Source: Hofstenia miamia (Eukaryota > Xenacoelomorpha > Acoela). Taken from it: 64,000 nt of DNA. The stretch spans positions 3,846,867 to 3,910,866 of the forward strand of contig SCFE01000002.1 of the NCBI GenBank assembly GCA_004352715.1, written 5' to 3'. Shown here piece after piece: positions 32,701 through 42,773 of the stretch. Below the pieces are notes generated by a model. The model was given only the letters and a program-made list of their open reading frames with translations. It ran no database searches and was not told the DNA's origin. The position numbers and the translations under genes are program-made. How positions within the stretch are numbered: the stretch's first letter is position 1; every line of letters starts with the position of its first letter.

Positions 32701-33821
32701 GTGTTATACATCCACCTCAGTTTGTTCCTAGTTTCCTCAAACAAGTTGTTGCACACAAACTAACAGCCTTAGGGGTTGCAATAAAGTATGGGTGGAGTAT
32801 CTCATCTCCTACCTTGGATGTCTTCTTCNTCAGAGAAAACTTTTCAGCAAAGTTCTGTCACTCCTTTGAGATATAGGAGATGCACAGTTCCATAAGTAGC
32901 CTTTCCATGGATCTTGAGTACTGTGAGTTTGGACTGCAGATTCTGATAGTCACCCACTTGGTTTCAGGGCTCCTATCTGCTTTCAGCAATGTCCAAATTC
33001 CATTGATCTTGGCTAGAGTGGTCATGATCTGGGAGAAAGTGAAAGTAACATGAATGTCTGAAATGGTGGCTAAGCCAGGCAGGTTGATGATTATCAACTC
33101 AAGAGTTTGAGTGTGGACAGCAGCATTGATGATTATTCTTGTATCAACAGTGAGGCAATGCATAGTGATCTGTTTACAAAGCAAGAGATCAGTGTATATT
33201 CGCTTACTTATTGAGATAATGTTTGTATGATACATACTCACTGGACAATAGTAGTTACTGCATAAAATCATAAAGTTCTCCATTCAGAAGTGGAGATTTT
33301 CAACCTGTTCTGGGATTTTGTCCTGGTATTCCTCCTTTAAAACCATTGCAAGGTGGATATTCTCAACCTTCACAAGTTGGTAGGCAATTTTGATCTTCAC
33401 CATGATCTTTTGCTGGTTCACCTCACCTACATGGAAATAGTAAGCAATGAGAAGATTCTCAAAATCAATGTCAACACATTCAAACTTTTGGATGGCTTTC
33501 TTGCTGTTGGAAGTTGGCACAAGTGGGTGAGGTTAAAGTCCTTGTCAAACATAGTGTGGACTTTACTCTGTCAGAGGGCCTCTTTATTCCACCATGCATC
33601 TTAGAATCATAGCAAATAATAGCATTGATTTTTGGCCTACATTCATTGTCAATGACAAAGGGGATGATGTCAACAGAGCATGTTAATGATTTAGTGTTAT
33701 ACATCCACCTCAGTTTGTTCCTAGTTTCCTCAAACAAGTTGTTGCACACAAACTAACAGCCTTAGGGGTTGCAATAAAGTATGGGTGGAGTATCTCATCT
33801 CCTACCTTGGATGTCTTCTTC
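29765..33821 (-). pseudogene. Decayed copy of the extra ORF downstream of pol (element 1)
   Basis: Minus-strand frames (32487-32756, 32291-32527, 31832-32290, 30952-31350, 30803-31075, 30528-30737, 30152-30454, 29765-30151) line up in order with the 955-codon ORF of element 2. Clear matches are PKINAIICYD, ENLLIAYYFH, GIWTLLKADRS, FTEMFTKEELVLLQ, IALDIEC, INYPVTIW, ILPSWRF, VFTHFYPNTW and HTSDTDALMTLMIALKG. IALDIEC retains the Asp-x-Glu and HTSDTDA retains His-x4-Asp seen in element 2. Many frameshifts and stops are present. Part of it is present twice because of the join at 32829. Confidence 0.75.
31804..33821. repeat. 1 kb direct duplication across a single N
   Basis: 31804-32828 and 32830-33821 are near-identical except for a 33-bp block present only in the first copy (around 31990-32025). 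The junction is the N at 32829. It looks like two alleles or copies joined end to end. Confidence 0.9.
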
Positions 33822-34199
33822 AATCAAATAATTGTAGAATCATGTGATGAAGGGCCAGGACTAGAGGGGGTTATTGAGTCACTTTGGGACAGTTAGGGTT
33901 CACTTACATTAGTACTAATATTAGCAAAAGGCACTCTTACTCTACTAGACTCCTCAGGGTTCCCACAGAGAGTGTTTTCTCCATTTGGAGTCATCTGAGG
34001 TCTGCTCCTGAGGGGAGTGTTGTCTCCCCAAGTAGTTGTGGGAATCACGCTCCCAAGGAGAGTGTTGTCTCCCCAAGTAGTTGTGCTGTCTGCTTTCTGA
34101 GTCCTCTACATGTATCCTCCCTCACTTCTGTGATATGCCTTCATCTGCTTAGTGCAGGGATACTTCTTGTCTCCTTGGTTCATCACATGGGTTGAGTCT
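33822..34199. repeat. Element 1 region between integrase and extra ORF, with 45-bp repeat
   Basis: A unit containing GAGTGTTGTCTCCCCAAGTA occurs at about 34015 and 34060. The position corresponds to the repeat-bearing C-terminal part of pol in element 2 (42324-42770). Confidence 0.6.
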
Positions 34200-35850
34200 T
34201 CACCACACTTGTCTTCTGGTGGGCAGGGTTGATTCTGCATTTGTTTCATCTATTTTGAATTGGTTACTAAACATAGAAATTAAATTGAGTTCCCAATCTT
34301 GGGTATTTAAATGATCTAAATACTCTTGGTCTCTAAATCTACATCTAGGCAAAATACAAGTAGCAGTAATGTTGCAACTATTACCAAGGTTACTATCATA
34401 CTTGACCTCAGTGAGGTAGTCTTCCTCACATTCAGTGAGGTTATTATAAGTCTCAAATTCATTCACTCCATCATCATTGAGTGAAAATTCACTATTAGGG
34501 TTGATGATGACATTATCAATATCTTTAACAGTTCACTTGAGTCATTGGAAGTGGATGACTCTCCCATTATTTAATAAATACTTGTGGTGATCTAAAACTC
34601 TAGTTATAGTAAATTGGCCTTGCCAGTTAGTGGCAAGCTTTCACACTTGATTGGTGCTGGTGATTTGGTGAGGAAAATAGGTAAAGACTTGTTGCCTTGC
34701 TTATGTGGCTCACTATACAATTTACAATTAAAGTTCCATCACTGGCAGGTAACAGACTGATTCATATTCTTACAGATAGTAAGGTGCACTTCCTGAAGTT
34801 TATTCAACACATGGTTTACAAAATTTTCTAAAGTAGGTTTATTGTAATCAGGAAACATAATAGAAAGAGGTGTACTTGCTTCACAACCAAACATTGCCTT
34901 AAAGAGGGTAACCTTTGTTGTAGAATGAAACTGTAGTATTGTAAAAATACTCCACTGCTTCAATGACTTGCTTCCAATTCCAACCTGCTGCTCAGGCAAG
35001 GGCAACTCAAATTAACTTGATGACTGTGCAGTTGAGCCATTCCACAACACTGTTCAACTGTGAGTGATACACCATGGTGAATTTCTGAAGAATTTCAAGC
35101 TCTTTAGTAAGGGTCTCCATGAGATGGTTGTCAAATTGGGGACCACAATCAGAGACAAGGCACTCCAGGGCCCAAACTTGAGTACCCATTCCTTAACAAC
35201 TTTCTCTTCAATTACTTCAGCAGTGGTACTGTTGAGGGGGATGAGTCTAGCATATTTAGTAAAGTGATCAATGAGCACTAGAAGGTACTGGTACCCCTTG
35301 TCATCACAAGAGAGCTTCTCAATGTCCATGTGGATGACTTTGTTTGTGCACTCAGTAGCACAGCTGTGCAGCTCAGCTTGCTGTTCAGGAAAGTGTCCAG
35401 CTCCTTGGAGCAAGCAAGTTGTGCATTTATCTATGATGTCCTGAATGGTGGCTCAAAAGCTGATGGTGACGTATCTCATGTTAAATGTGTGTTCTGTTTG
35501 AATAATGCCTAAGTGGCCCTTTTTGTGGATCTTATGGACCAAGTCCCTCTGGAAATACTCAGGGACAGTTAAGCAGCTGTTGTGACTCCTGGCATAGAGT
35601 AAGCCAGCCTCTGTTTGCTTCCAATTGTATTGTTTGAAATAATGATTGGCTATGGGACTAAGAGTGAAGTTGGCATTTTTCAGTTTTGCAATGATCTCAC
35701 AAAGCAACTTGTCATGCTGTTGATGTTGTAGGATTTCAGCCTTGGTTACCTCTTCTTTAATGAGAATCAGAAGAATTGCTTTTCTGTGGCAGTCATCAAT
35801 GATCTCAGGAAGGCGCTCATACTCACTAAGTGGAATAAATCCAAAAGGTG
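34200..35850 (-). pseudogene. Integrase of element 1, broken
   Basis: Minus-strand pieces in order: the connection region and zinc-binding N-domain (35453-35707, with HKIHKKGHLGIIQTEHTF matching element 2), the catalytic core start with VIHMDIEKLS and YLLVLIDHFTKYARLIPL (35054-35413), SDCGPQFDNHLME (35007-35189; the Asp of the second catalytic position), a HSTTKVTLFKAMFGCEAS segment (34739-35005) and a C-terminal acidic part (34200-34466). The first Asp (HMD) and second Asp (SDCG) are visible. The core is split by frameshifts. Confidence 0.75.
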
Positions 35851-35884
35851 TCTTCTCTTCTGGTGGTTTTCAGAGGTCATGCTT

Positions 35885-36010
35885 GTAACTGGGGAGAGTG
35901 GTTGCTGATAACAGAGGCTGAGGTCCTGGTATCAATAGTAACATTAATGAGAGTTCCATTTATATCCACAGGGATAACATTAGTATGCAACCTCACTGTT
36001 GCTCCAAACA
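35885..36010 (-). pseudogene. Protease N-terminal half of element 1
   Basis: The minus strand reads VDINGTLINVTIDTRTSASV, corresponding to VNGIMIKATIDTGAATSI in element 2. The catalytic Asp-Thr is kept but Gly is changed to Arg. It lies head-to-head with the other half of the same protease, which is on the plus strand. Confidence 0.65.
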
Positions 36011-36039
36011 TGGTCTATTGAGGGATGAATTACTTTCAT

Positions 36040-37470
36040 CCACTGCATGCCTGTTAGATGCTTCCAGGAACTCAATCTCTCTAAAGGGTCATGTATAGAA
36101 TGTAGAACTGCATATTTTTCAGGAATTGTTCTCAGTGGATTTGATCATCATTGACACCTGTGACCAGCCACTGCTGTATAATATCATTCTAGGCAACAAC
36201 TTCCTTGAACAGAACTCCTGTGTTATTGATTACAGAAGCAACATGAAACCCATCTTTGAAAGTGAGCACAGGCAGGAATTACCACTGTTCCCAAACAGGA
36301 TGTTTTGCTAAAGTTTCTTGCACCAGTACTTGTCAAGCCTCAACACTGGCAACATGTAGCAGTTACCACAGACTCCTAGTATATAGGTGATGTCATGGTC
36401 TCCAGGTATAAAGGGAAGCATTTTGCTGGAGTTAACTTCTCCCTGGATCTCTGTCACATTTTGAATGACAAAACTTAGTTGATAATTGTCACAACTCCAG
36501 TTCTCTTAGAGTGGAAAGCTGCTGCTTATTTGCCCATCCTAACAGCAATCCATGATCTCATGGAACCAAGTGACACTGTCCAGATTCCTCTTGTCAATGA
36601 GAGGATGCATCCTCACCTCAGTTCTCAAGAATGCAAATCACTCTCTTGTTTGCTTTGGCAACATCACAAAGTGTTTAACTAGGGCTTGATTAGTGTTAGT
36701 CAGGCCATTGATGAAGAATACATTATTTTATCTAAGCATGATCACCCCATCTGCCTTCCTGTTAGGAGAGTGCTGGAAAACCTCTGGGAAAAGTATGAGC
36801 AAATCCTAAGCAATTTGATAGAGATTGGCATAAAACAAGACAGATCATATGCAGTGCCCACTGTTTTCATTAAGCAGGGCAATAAGTACTGCCTTTGTGT
36901 GGACTTTTGAAAGTTAAATGATGTAATTGTGAGAGATGCATTTCCTCTTCCATGTATTGAAGATCTTCTATATGATGCCAGTTGATACCAGTTGTTTACT
37001 TGCCTCAATCTGTCTAAAGCATATTGGCAGGTGCCCATGAAGCCCACCAACATCCCTAAGACTGCCTTCATCACTCCATACAGCCTCTTCCAGTGGAAGT
37101 ATATGGCTCTCCTTCAGCCACATGTCACCTTCCTTGGAAAAGTCATTGAGCTGGGTCACATCTTTAATAAAAATGATGTGAAAGAACAGTTAGAAAGAAT
37201 TGAAACTCCACTGTCTCATAAGGATGTTCAGTGCCTTATGGGCTTTCTCAACTATTATGGCACTGGTGAACAAGACTAAACACATCTCTAATTTACTGAA
37301 TTGCAGCATAAAGTTTAAATGGACATGGGCTGAAAAGAAAGAGCTTGACTTCATCAAGTTAGAACCAAGGAAAATTCCCAGCCTAAATTTGAAAAGGAAG
37401 AACCATTCTTCAAAGGACTGTGATATTTCATCAATTTTTCTGGTAAAATTTGGTGTTATGGAATGTTGAT
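36040..37470 (+). pseudogene. Protease C-half and RT of element 1, on the opposite strand
   Basis: The plus strand carries LYNIILGNNFLEQNSCVIDY (protease C-half; element 2 has YKIILGDDFLIKNKCVINY), a linker, VRRVLENLWEKYEQIL and YAVPTVFIKQGNKYCLCVDF (RT fingers), LNLSKAYWQV (motif A with the catalytic Asp changed to Asn), TAFITPYSLFQWKYMA and, after a deletion that removes the YxDD motif, VTFLGKVIELGHI and LMGFLNYYGT, ending near the start of RNase H. The orientation is opposite to gag, integrase and the extra ORF of the same element. Confidence 0.8.
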
Positions 37471-37479
37471 TAACCAGAT

Positions 37480-38600
37480 TGGCAGTTTCATTGCCAACAG
37501 TGGTTGTGGGAAAAATTGATTTAGTAAAATGTAATCCACTCTTTGTCTCAGACACAGGTAGATCATTTGACTGCAGAGGCAAAGTGGGTGTCATGACAGT
37601 GGGGGTGACACAAGTCACTCAGAACATATGGAACTAGGGTAGTGACAGTGGCCAACATAGAAACATGAGTGATAGCAGATTGTATAAAGTGGAACCTCCA
37701 GTTGTAAATGAAGTGACTGGAGCAACAAATTGTCATGTCAATGGAGTAGTGGTAGATACAACAGGGGCACTTGGAAGGTGTGCCATGATCATTTGTGAAA
37801 CTTGATCAGAAAGGCATTCTTTTAGGACATCATGAGTTACACATTCAGAATGTCTAGACAAGGGCACAGAACAAGGCAGAGGAAATGCAGATGGTGGCAT
37901 TGCCAGATTACTAAGTTGAATTTCCAATGCAGTAATTGAATCAATTAGGCACTTCTCTCTCTGCAATGCTTCAGTAGCTTGCTGTCATAACTCAAGCTGC
38001 AATGAGTTGATGCATCATTCATAGGCAATATGTTGATTGATTTGCTGTATGAGAAATGCTCTAAGTCATTTGACCTTGGTTGGTTGAGGCTCTGGGGATG
38101 GTGGTGACACAGGGTAAAGGCAAAAGGGATCCAAGACAAAGGATGAAAAGTAGCAGATAATGACTGATTAACATGAGTAGGAGAGGATAAATCAACTAAC
38201 AAATTAATTCAGTCTGCCATCACTCACACAGGGGAAATCCTGAGTGGGACTCCCATTATGAGAAAAACTATTGAAATCCATCAAGAAAAATTCAGAAAAA
38301 CAATTCCAACAATTTGATAGAAAAACTCCAACTGAGTTCAGAGAAACAAAAAAACCACTTCTAGTAAGCAGTACAGCATAGGGCACAGTAATAAATCCAA
38401 ATTCTAGAAGAACAAGACAACAACAAAGTAACAACCAAAAACTAATAAAAATAACATCAAAGCTTGGTGACAGCTTCATAGCACAGAATTGCAGTGTAAA
38501 AATAACATAAGAGGTAAAGTTATGCATCAGTTTGTAGTGAAGTTGATTCAAAGCCAGAGGAAACAACTATCACAGCTGGCTCACACCAAAGAGAAAGAAC
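37480..38600 (-). pseudogene. Gag/leader remnant of element 1
   Basis: Minus-strand frames (37733-37966, 37945-38202) are Pro/Ser-rich with a helical stretch (CLIDSITALEIQLSNLAM). The position between the primer-binding-like site and pol indicates gag, but I could not align it with the gag of element 2 in detail. Confidence 0.35.
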
Positions 38601-38784
38601 AAAACCAAATACAGTAAGAAATCAGGTGACAGTCCTGTACCATGTCACAATCACCTGGTAATTAGATGACCACCTTGGTATGCACACAAGCTTCATGACC
38701 AGAATACATTTCCAAGTATTGATTCACCTGCACACTTCAACAGAATGGAGTAGAGAGTTCAACTGACACTCCAGTTTGCTCAGA

Positions 38785-38802
38785 ATCACATCAGGGTCAC
38801 CA
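38785..38802 (-). promoter_or_regulatory. Primer-binding-like site of element 1
   Basis: Directly inside the right LTR the minus strand reads TGGTGACCCTGATGTG. TGG at the first position after the 5' LTR is typical of a site pairing with a tRNA 3' CCA end. It fixes the 38803-39398 LTR as the 5' LTR and the element as minus-strand. Confidence 0.6.
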
Positions 38803-39398
38803 TGTAGAATCATGGGGTAGCTCTGACTACTCAAGTGGTACTGGGAAACTCAAGAGTTAATATCAAAAGTTGCAAATGCTACCATTGCAGAGAGTGACTC
38901 ACATTCTATCAAAAGAAAAGCATTGGTAGTTCACTGATACACTAAAGAAAAACAGGAGCTTTCCATTGAGAATAGACTTCCAGCAGTGACCAATTTACAC
39001 AGAATCACACTAAAGCCATATCCATGAAGCCATCCTTACTTGCAAATGTGCTAATTGTGTGTCTCAAGTATTAATTTCTAGCTCAAATAAATAATTTAGC
39101 TCAGAGTTCTGCTATCTCAGCTCATGTAAATATATAATAAAACAAAAGGCACATAATTACTGTGCATGTTCACCAACAGCATAGTATATTTGCAGTGTGT
39201 TGTTATTAAGTGCATGTATGAAATGAAATGATTGAATTAAAAGATGTTATTCCCTACATGTACATGTAGCTGTAACATAAAGCAACCATGATTTGGGCTG
39301 TGAACTGTTAAGGAGCTAGTTTACACCCCAGACACTCATGAAGTAACTCTCAAATTGTAACCAGATCTTAAGCAAGATTTATTAAAAAATTCATAACA
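38803..39398 (-). repeat. 5' LTR of element 1
   Basis: 596 bp with the same terminal TGTAGAATCA and TTCATAACA as 28775-29357. A third, partial copy is at 61012-61329. Confidence 0.85.
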
Positions 39399-39422
39399 GT
39401 GTAACATCCTCCACCTAGCTTT

Positions 39423-42290
39423 TTATAATACTGCCTCGCGTTCTGTTGTGACAGTGTTTGCGTACTTTAAGAACCTCGACTCCCTGATGTTTTCCGCTAT
39501 TGGTGTAAGTTGTCGCAACTCATTCATTTTCTGAGAGAAAATTTCAAAATATTTCTTATATAGACTGATGCCTTTTAATGCTATTAAAAGTGTCATCTGG
39601 GCGTCTGCCTTACACGTGTGTGCTAGATCTGCTCGCATCTGCGTATTTGGGTAGAAAAATGTGAAAACTTTCCGTAGGCTGCGCGTGTTTGCCACGTCCT
39701 TGTAGAAAAAGCTAATATTTTCTATTACTTCCTGTTCCGAAATGTCGCCAGGATCGTTCTTTCCAATCCGCATCATGGTCACGATTTCCACACGTTTTGT
39801 TACATCGTAATAACGATAGTTCTGCTCCCATAAATCAGTCCATACAATATCATTTACTCCCGAAAACAATATGACTGCTCGCGGTTGTCGCAGTTCGATC
39901 TCTCTCCTTAGCTCTTGGAGTTGAATATGTATCGCTTCCCCTTCCATATAGAGTTGATCTGGGGTTATGTTTCCCTCGATGTAGATGCGCTCCTTGTTAT
40001 CATTGTCTAATAATATTTTCTTTGTCTTCTTGTAATCCTCTCGTTTTGTCATTTCTATTGCTTTGCTGCGAGAATTTACATAAGATTTGTATTCATGCAG
40101 AAACGTTTTTGCTGGCCAGACCTCTTTTGGTAATCGCCATCTTGGTAGTACCATGGGTATAGATATTGTTTTAGGCAGCGTACACAATAGGATTTTTGTA
40201 TCAACTAATCGCTCGATTTCTTCGTAAGTACCAGTTGTGTTTGACGCTGTCGCCAAACCGATAGTGGCAGGGTAGTTCATCTTTGCTTCTGGGATTGTCT
40301 CCCAAAATGATTGCATTAGTCCCCTTTTGCTAAGCTTCAATCTTATGCGTTTGTGTATTTCAATCCTTGATGTTATACATTCGACATCCAGTGCGATTTG
40401 GTTAAAAGGTTTTAGTAATTCTTCTAACTCCGTGCGTGTAAATGCTTCTGTAAACATAAGTTTCATCGTCGCAACCGTTTGTTGCTCTCGTATTCTTTGG
40501 TAGTTCCGTTCTGTTATCTCTTTTCTTTCTTTCGTAACTTTTATCTCTACTAAGAATCTTTCGTCATCTGTATCGATCCATTCTATCGTACTGTCCTGAC
40601 TTGTATCACCCCACTTTTCAATGTTTATCCGGTCGATTACTGTCTGCGTCTGTGGGGATAGCAGTAGTTGCGTTGAGGTTAGAAGTTGCTCTTCCCTGAT
40701 AATCTCTTGCTGTGACTTTGTCGCCATTTCACATATCTCCACTGGTGTCGTTATTCCACCTTTCTTCAACATCTCGGCTCTTCTGATTATTTTCGTAAAC
40801 GTGCATCTTGGGCTATCTTTCACGTATCGTCTCATATCTTCATCTATCACTTGTTGTACGTTTTTCTCTTTGATTAGTTGTATTATCTCCTTTGTGTCAC
40901 TTAATTTACGTTTGATTATTTTTCTTGTTGTTATCCAAGGTTGATTCAGGAGTTGTTTTAATCGTGTTTCCAAGGTTGCACCCCACATATATTTTCGCAT
41001 CCACTCTTCAAATATCTGTATTTCACTTGGGCATATTCCCGTTACATTTGCCAGTTCTACAATTGATATTCTCCCCGTTGGTTGATGTTTCATTATCAGC
41101 CTGCTTATCAGCTTCTCCATTGTTTGCATTGGTTTTTCATTCTTATTCGGTGATTCAGCTTTTTCAACGTGACCTTTTAGTAACCAATTTTTTGTTTGTG
41201 TGTTTATCGGTGATAACGCAATTTCAAACTTTTTAGCTTTTGTCAGTTTCACCCTTTGACTTCTCGTTACGGGTAACCTGAGGTCCTTTTCTTCTGTGAG
41301 CCATATAGCTAACAGCCATGCGGACGTTCTATATCTGATCTCTGGCGCGTTCTTCTCTTCTAGTATCAGGTTTAGGAAGTCTTTCTTTGTGTTCAATTCA
41401 TATGCTCTGTTAATCTCTGCTAATACCATCTCAACTGTCTTATGATATTTCTGTGCTGGTGCCTCTATTCTTATGTCAGGCCATGATTCATCTGTCTTCT
41501 TCTGCAACTTCATGTTCGCCCATACTTTTCTGATTTCCTCTAAGTGCTCCTGGCGTTGTGTCATGCTGCATTTGATGAATAGCGTCATGGCTTTCTCCAG
41601 TCCTTCATTCAGTTGTAACATTTCCGCCGTTTTCGTTTGTTGATAGAGGTTTATCGCTATGCTGTGATCTATCATTATTCCGTATATGCTTGCCCAGTAA
41701 TCGATTTGTAGGTCGAAACGGATCATCTCAGAGATTGTGAGTTCTTTCTTCTGCCATGGGAAGAAACCTTCTGCTCTTAGTACCATATCTTTTAAGAAAC
41801 TTGGTAATTCTTCTAGGTTTTCCTTCATTGCTATAACGACTATTCTTGTTCGCTGTACCTTCGCCATCCGGACTGTTTGGTCAATTTGTTTTTGTAGATT
41901 TTTGTTGTATTCTTTTTCTCTCAGCACGTGTATGATCGTTAAGTTTTCTTCATCCAAATTTATCTCCGGGATTTTCGCTATGTTTTCTTTGTACGCCATG
42001 AGTGCTTGCACTGTCTCTAATGTAAAATTTTCGTTAAATGTCATGTGCGTTGTGCTCCTCATGTACGGCCTATCGATCGTTTCATTTAGTTCCTGTGGGT
42101 AGCTGATCAACACGTTAACTTTTGGCTGGTTGTCCGCGTCTAATAGAATTGGCAGTATGCTCCCTTCCATTTTGGCCGTTTTCCTGATTAATGTTTTCAT
42201 TTCTGGAGACAGTTTCTTGAACGCATTATGCCGCATTTTTGTGGTTGCCATAAAATAGGGGTGCAACGTTTCTCCATCGATTTTAGACAT
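39423..42290 (-). CDS. 955-aa ORF downstream of pol in a Ty3/gypsy element; DEDDh exonuclease-like C-terminus
   Basis: An intact 955-codon frame starting 34 bases after the stop of the preceding pol-tail frame. It has no signal peptide or membrane segment, so it is not a typical envelope protein. It is largely helical and charged; residues about 1-600 match nothing I know. The C-terminal third has Asp635-Val-Glu637 in IALDVEC, Asn813-Asp814 and Asp819 in FSGVNDIVWTDLW, and His891-x4-Asp896 in HTCKADAQMT. This resembles DEDDh 3'-5' exonucleases (DxE, N-x-D, H-x4-D). The I-II distance (about 180) is longer than usual, so the domain call is inference. The decayed element 1 keeps DxE and H-x4-D. 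Other possibilities are a nucleic-acid-binding accessory protein or a captured host gene. It could be translated by reinitiation or from a spliced RNA; the sequence does not decide. Confidence 0.85.
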   Translation of the reverse strand: MSKIDGETLHPYFMATTKMRHNAFKKLSPEMKTLIRKTAKMEGSILPILLDADNQPKVNVLISYPQELNETIDRPYMRSTTHMTFNENFTLETVQALMAYKENIAKIPEINLDEENLTIIHVLREKEYNKNLQKQIDQTVRMAKVQRTRIVVIAMKENLEELPSFLKDMVLRAEGFFPWQKKELTISEMIRFDLQIDYWASIYGIMIDHSIAINLYQQTKTAEMLQLNEGLEKAMTLFIKCSMTQRQEHLEEIRKVWANMKLQKKTDESWPDIRIEAPAQKYHKTVEMVLAEINRAYELNTKKDFLNLILEEKNAPEIRYRTSAWLLAIWLTEEKDLRLPVTRSQRVKLTKAKKFEIALSPINTQTKNWLLKGHVEKAESPNKNEKPMQTMEKLISRLIMKHQPTGRISIVELANVTGICPSEIQIFEEWMRKYMWGATLETRLKQLLNQPWITTRKIIKRKLSDTKEIIQLIKEKNVQQVIDEDMRRYVKDSPRCTFTKIIRRAEMLKKGGITTPVEICEMATKSQQEIIREEQLLTSTQLLLSPQTQTVIDRINIEKWGDTSQDSTIEWIDTDDERFLVEIKVTKERKEITERNYQRIREQQTVATMKLMFTEAFTRTELEELLKPFNQIALDVECITSRIEIHKRIRLKLSKRGLMQSFWETIPEAKMNYPATIGLATASNTTGTYEEIERLVDTKILLCTLPKTISIPMVLPRWRLPKEVWPAKTFLHEYKSYVNSRSKAIEMTKREDYKKTKKILLDNDNKERIYIEGNITPDQLYMEGEAIHIQLQELRREIELRQPRAVILFSGVNDIVWTDLWEQNYRYYDVTKRVEIVTMMRIGKNDPGDISEQEVIENISFFYKDVANTRSLRKVFTFFYPNTQMRADLAHTCKADAQMTLLIALKGISLYKKYFEIFSQKMNELRQLTPIAENIRESRFLKYANTVTTEREAVL

Positions 42291-42323
42291 TTGTTTCTCG
42301 CACTCCTTAGATCTTATTGTCCG

Positions 42324-42772
42324 CTATGATGTTGTCTCCGAGGAGATCTCTATTTGCCTCATCCGTAAAGGCAATCTGCTGGTGCTCGGCTCACATTCCA
42401 TAGGTTGTGAGCTTGTACCGCTGGTGTCAACTGAGTCGCCCTTGAATTGATGATCAGTTACAACCTGCGATACTTGTCCAACCGTGGTTCCAGTGGAGAT
42501 GCCTTCAGCCTTGAATTGCTTCTGGATCTCCACGGTTCTTCCACCACTCACACCTTCCCCTGGAACTCTGGTTGTGTCATCGCCCTTGAATCGACAAACT
42601 GATCCCCCAGAAAGAAAGTTAAGCTGAGAAGAGGCCGATTGTCCGTTCGTATCTCTGCCCTTGAATCGGCCTTGAGTACTACTAAGACGCCTCTTAACTC
42701 TACGTCGTCTATTTACCATCTCGTCGTTCTCGTCCCTTCTGCCCTCGAATCGACATCCGGTTTGAGAACTTC
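42324..42772 (-). CDS. Pol C-terminal tail with repeated R-F-K-G motifs
   Basis: From the N at 42773 the frame runs through GCRFEGRRDENDEM, a basic RRRRVKRR run and then repeats of the type GRFKGRDT, CRFKGDDTT, QFKAEGIS and QFKGDSVD spaced about 20 residues apart, to a stop at 42324. The DNA repeat is CCTTGAATCG/CCTCGAATCG on the plus strand. The position, after integrase and before the extra ORF, fits an integrase C-terminal tail. The same type of motif recurs at 46.8-47.1 kb. Confidence 0.6.
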
Positions 42773-42773
42773 N

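Larger units (their letters stand above)
28775..39398 (-). mobile_element. Decayed Ty3/gypsy element 1, 10.6 kb, both LTRs present
   Basis: LTRs lie at 28775-29357 and 38803-39398, with a primer-binding-like site beside the right LTR. Minus-strand order is 5' LTR, gag remnant, a plus-strand block with protease C-half and RT, protease N-half, integrase, and a long extra ORF remnant, then the 3' LTR. CpG is nearly absent and stops are frequent. The RNase H region and the RT catalytic YxDD segment are missing. No 5-bp target duplication is visible at the outer ends (GGTAT versus GTGTA). Confidence 0.8.

Noticed and set aside
33884-34195. 103-codon plus-strand frame rich in Ser and Val
   Set aside because: It arises from the 45-bp repeat in element 1 read on the wrong strand.
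37190-37618. 142-codon minus frame as gag of element 1
   Set aside because: Its lower two-thirds is antisense to the plus-strand RT; only the upper end can be gag.
40621-42102. Plus-strand frames of 103-121 codons opposite the 955-codon ORF
   Set aside because: They are antisense shadows of the long ORF: Ser/Cys/Phe-rich and without motifs.
39423-42290. The 955-codon ORF as a retroviral-type envelope
   Set aside because: No signal peptide, no membrane anchor, no furin-like site or Cys-rich ectodomain; composition is soluble and helical.
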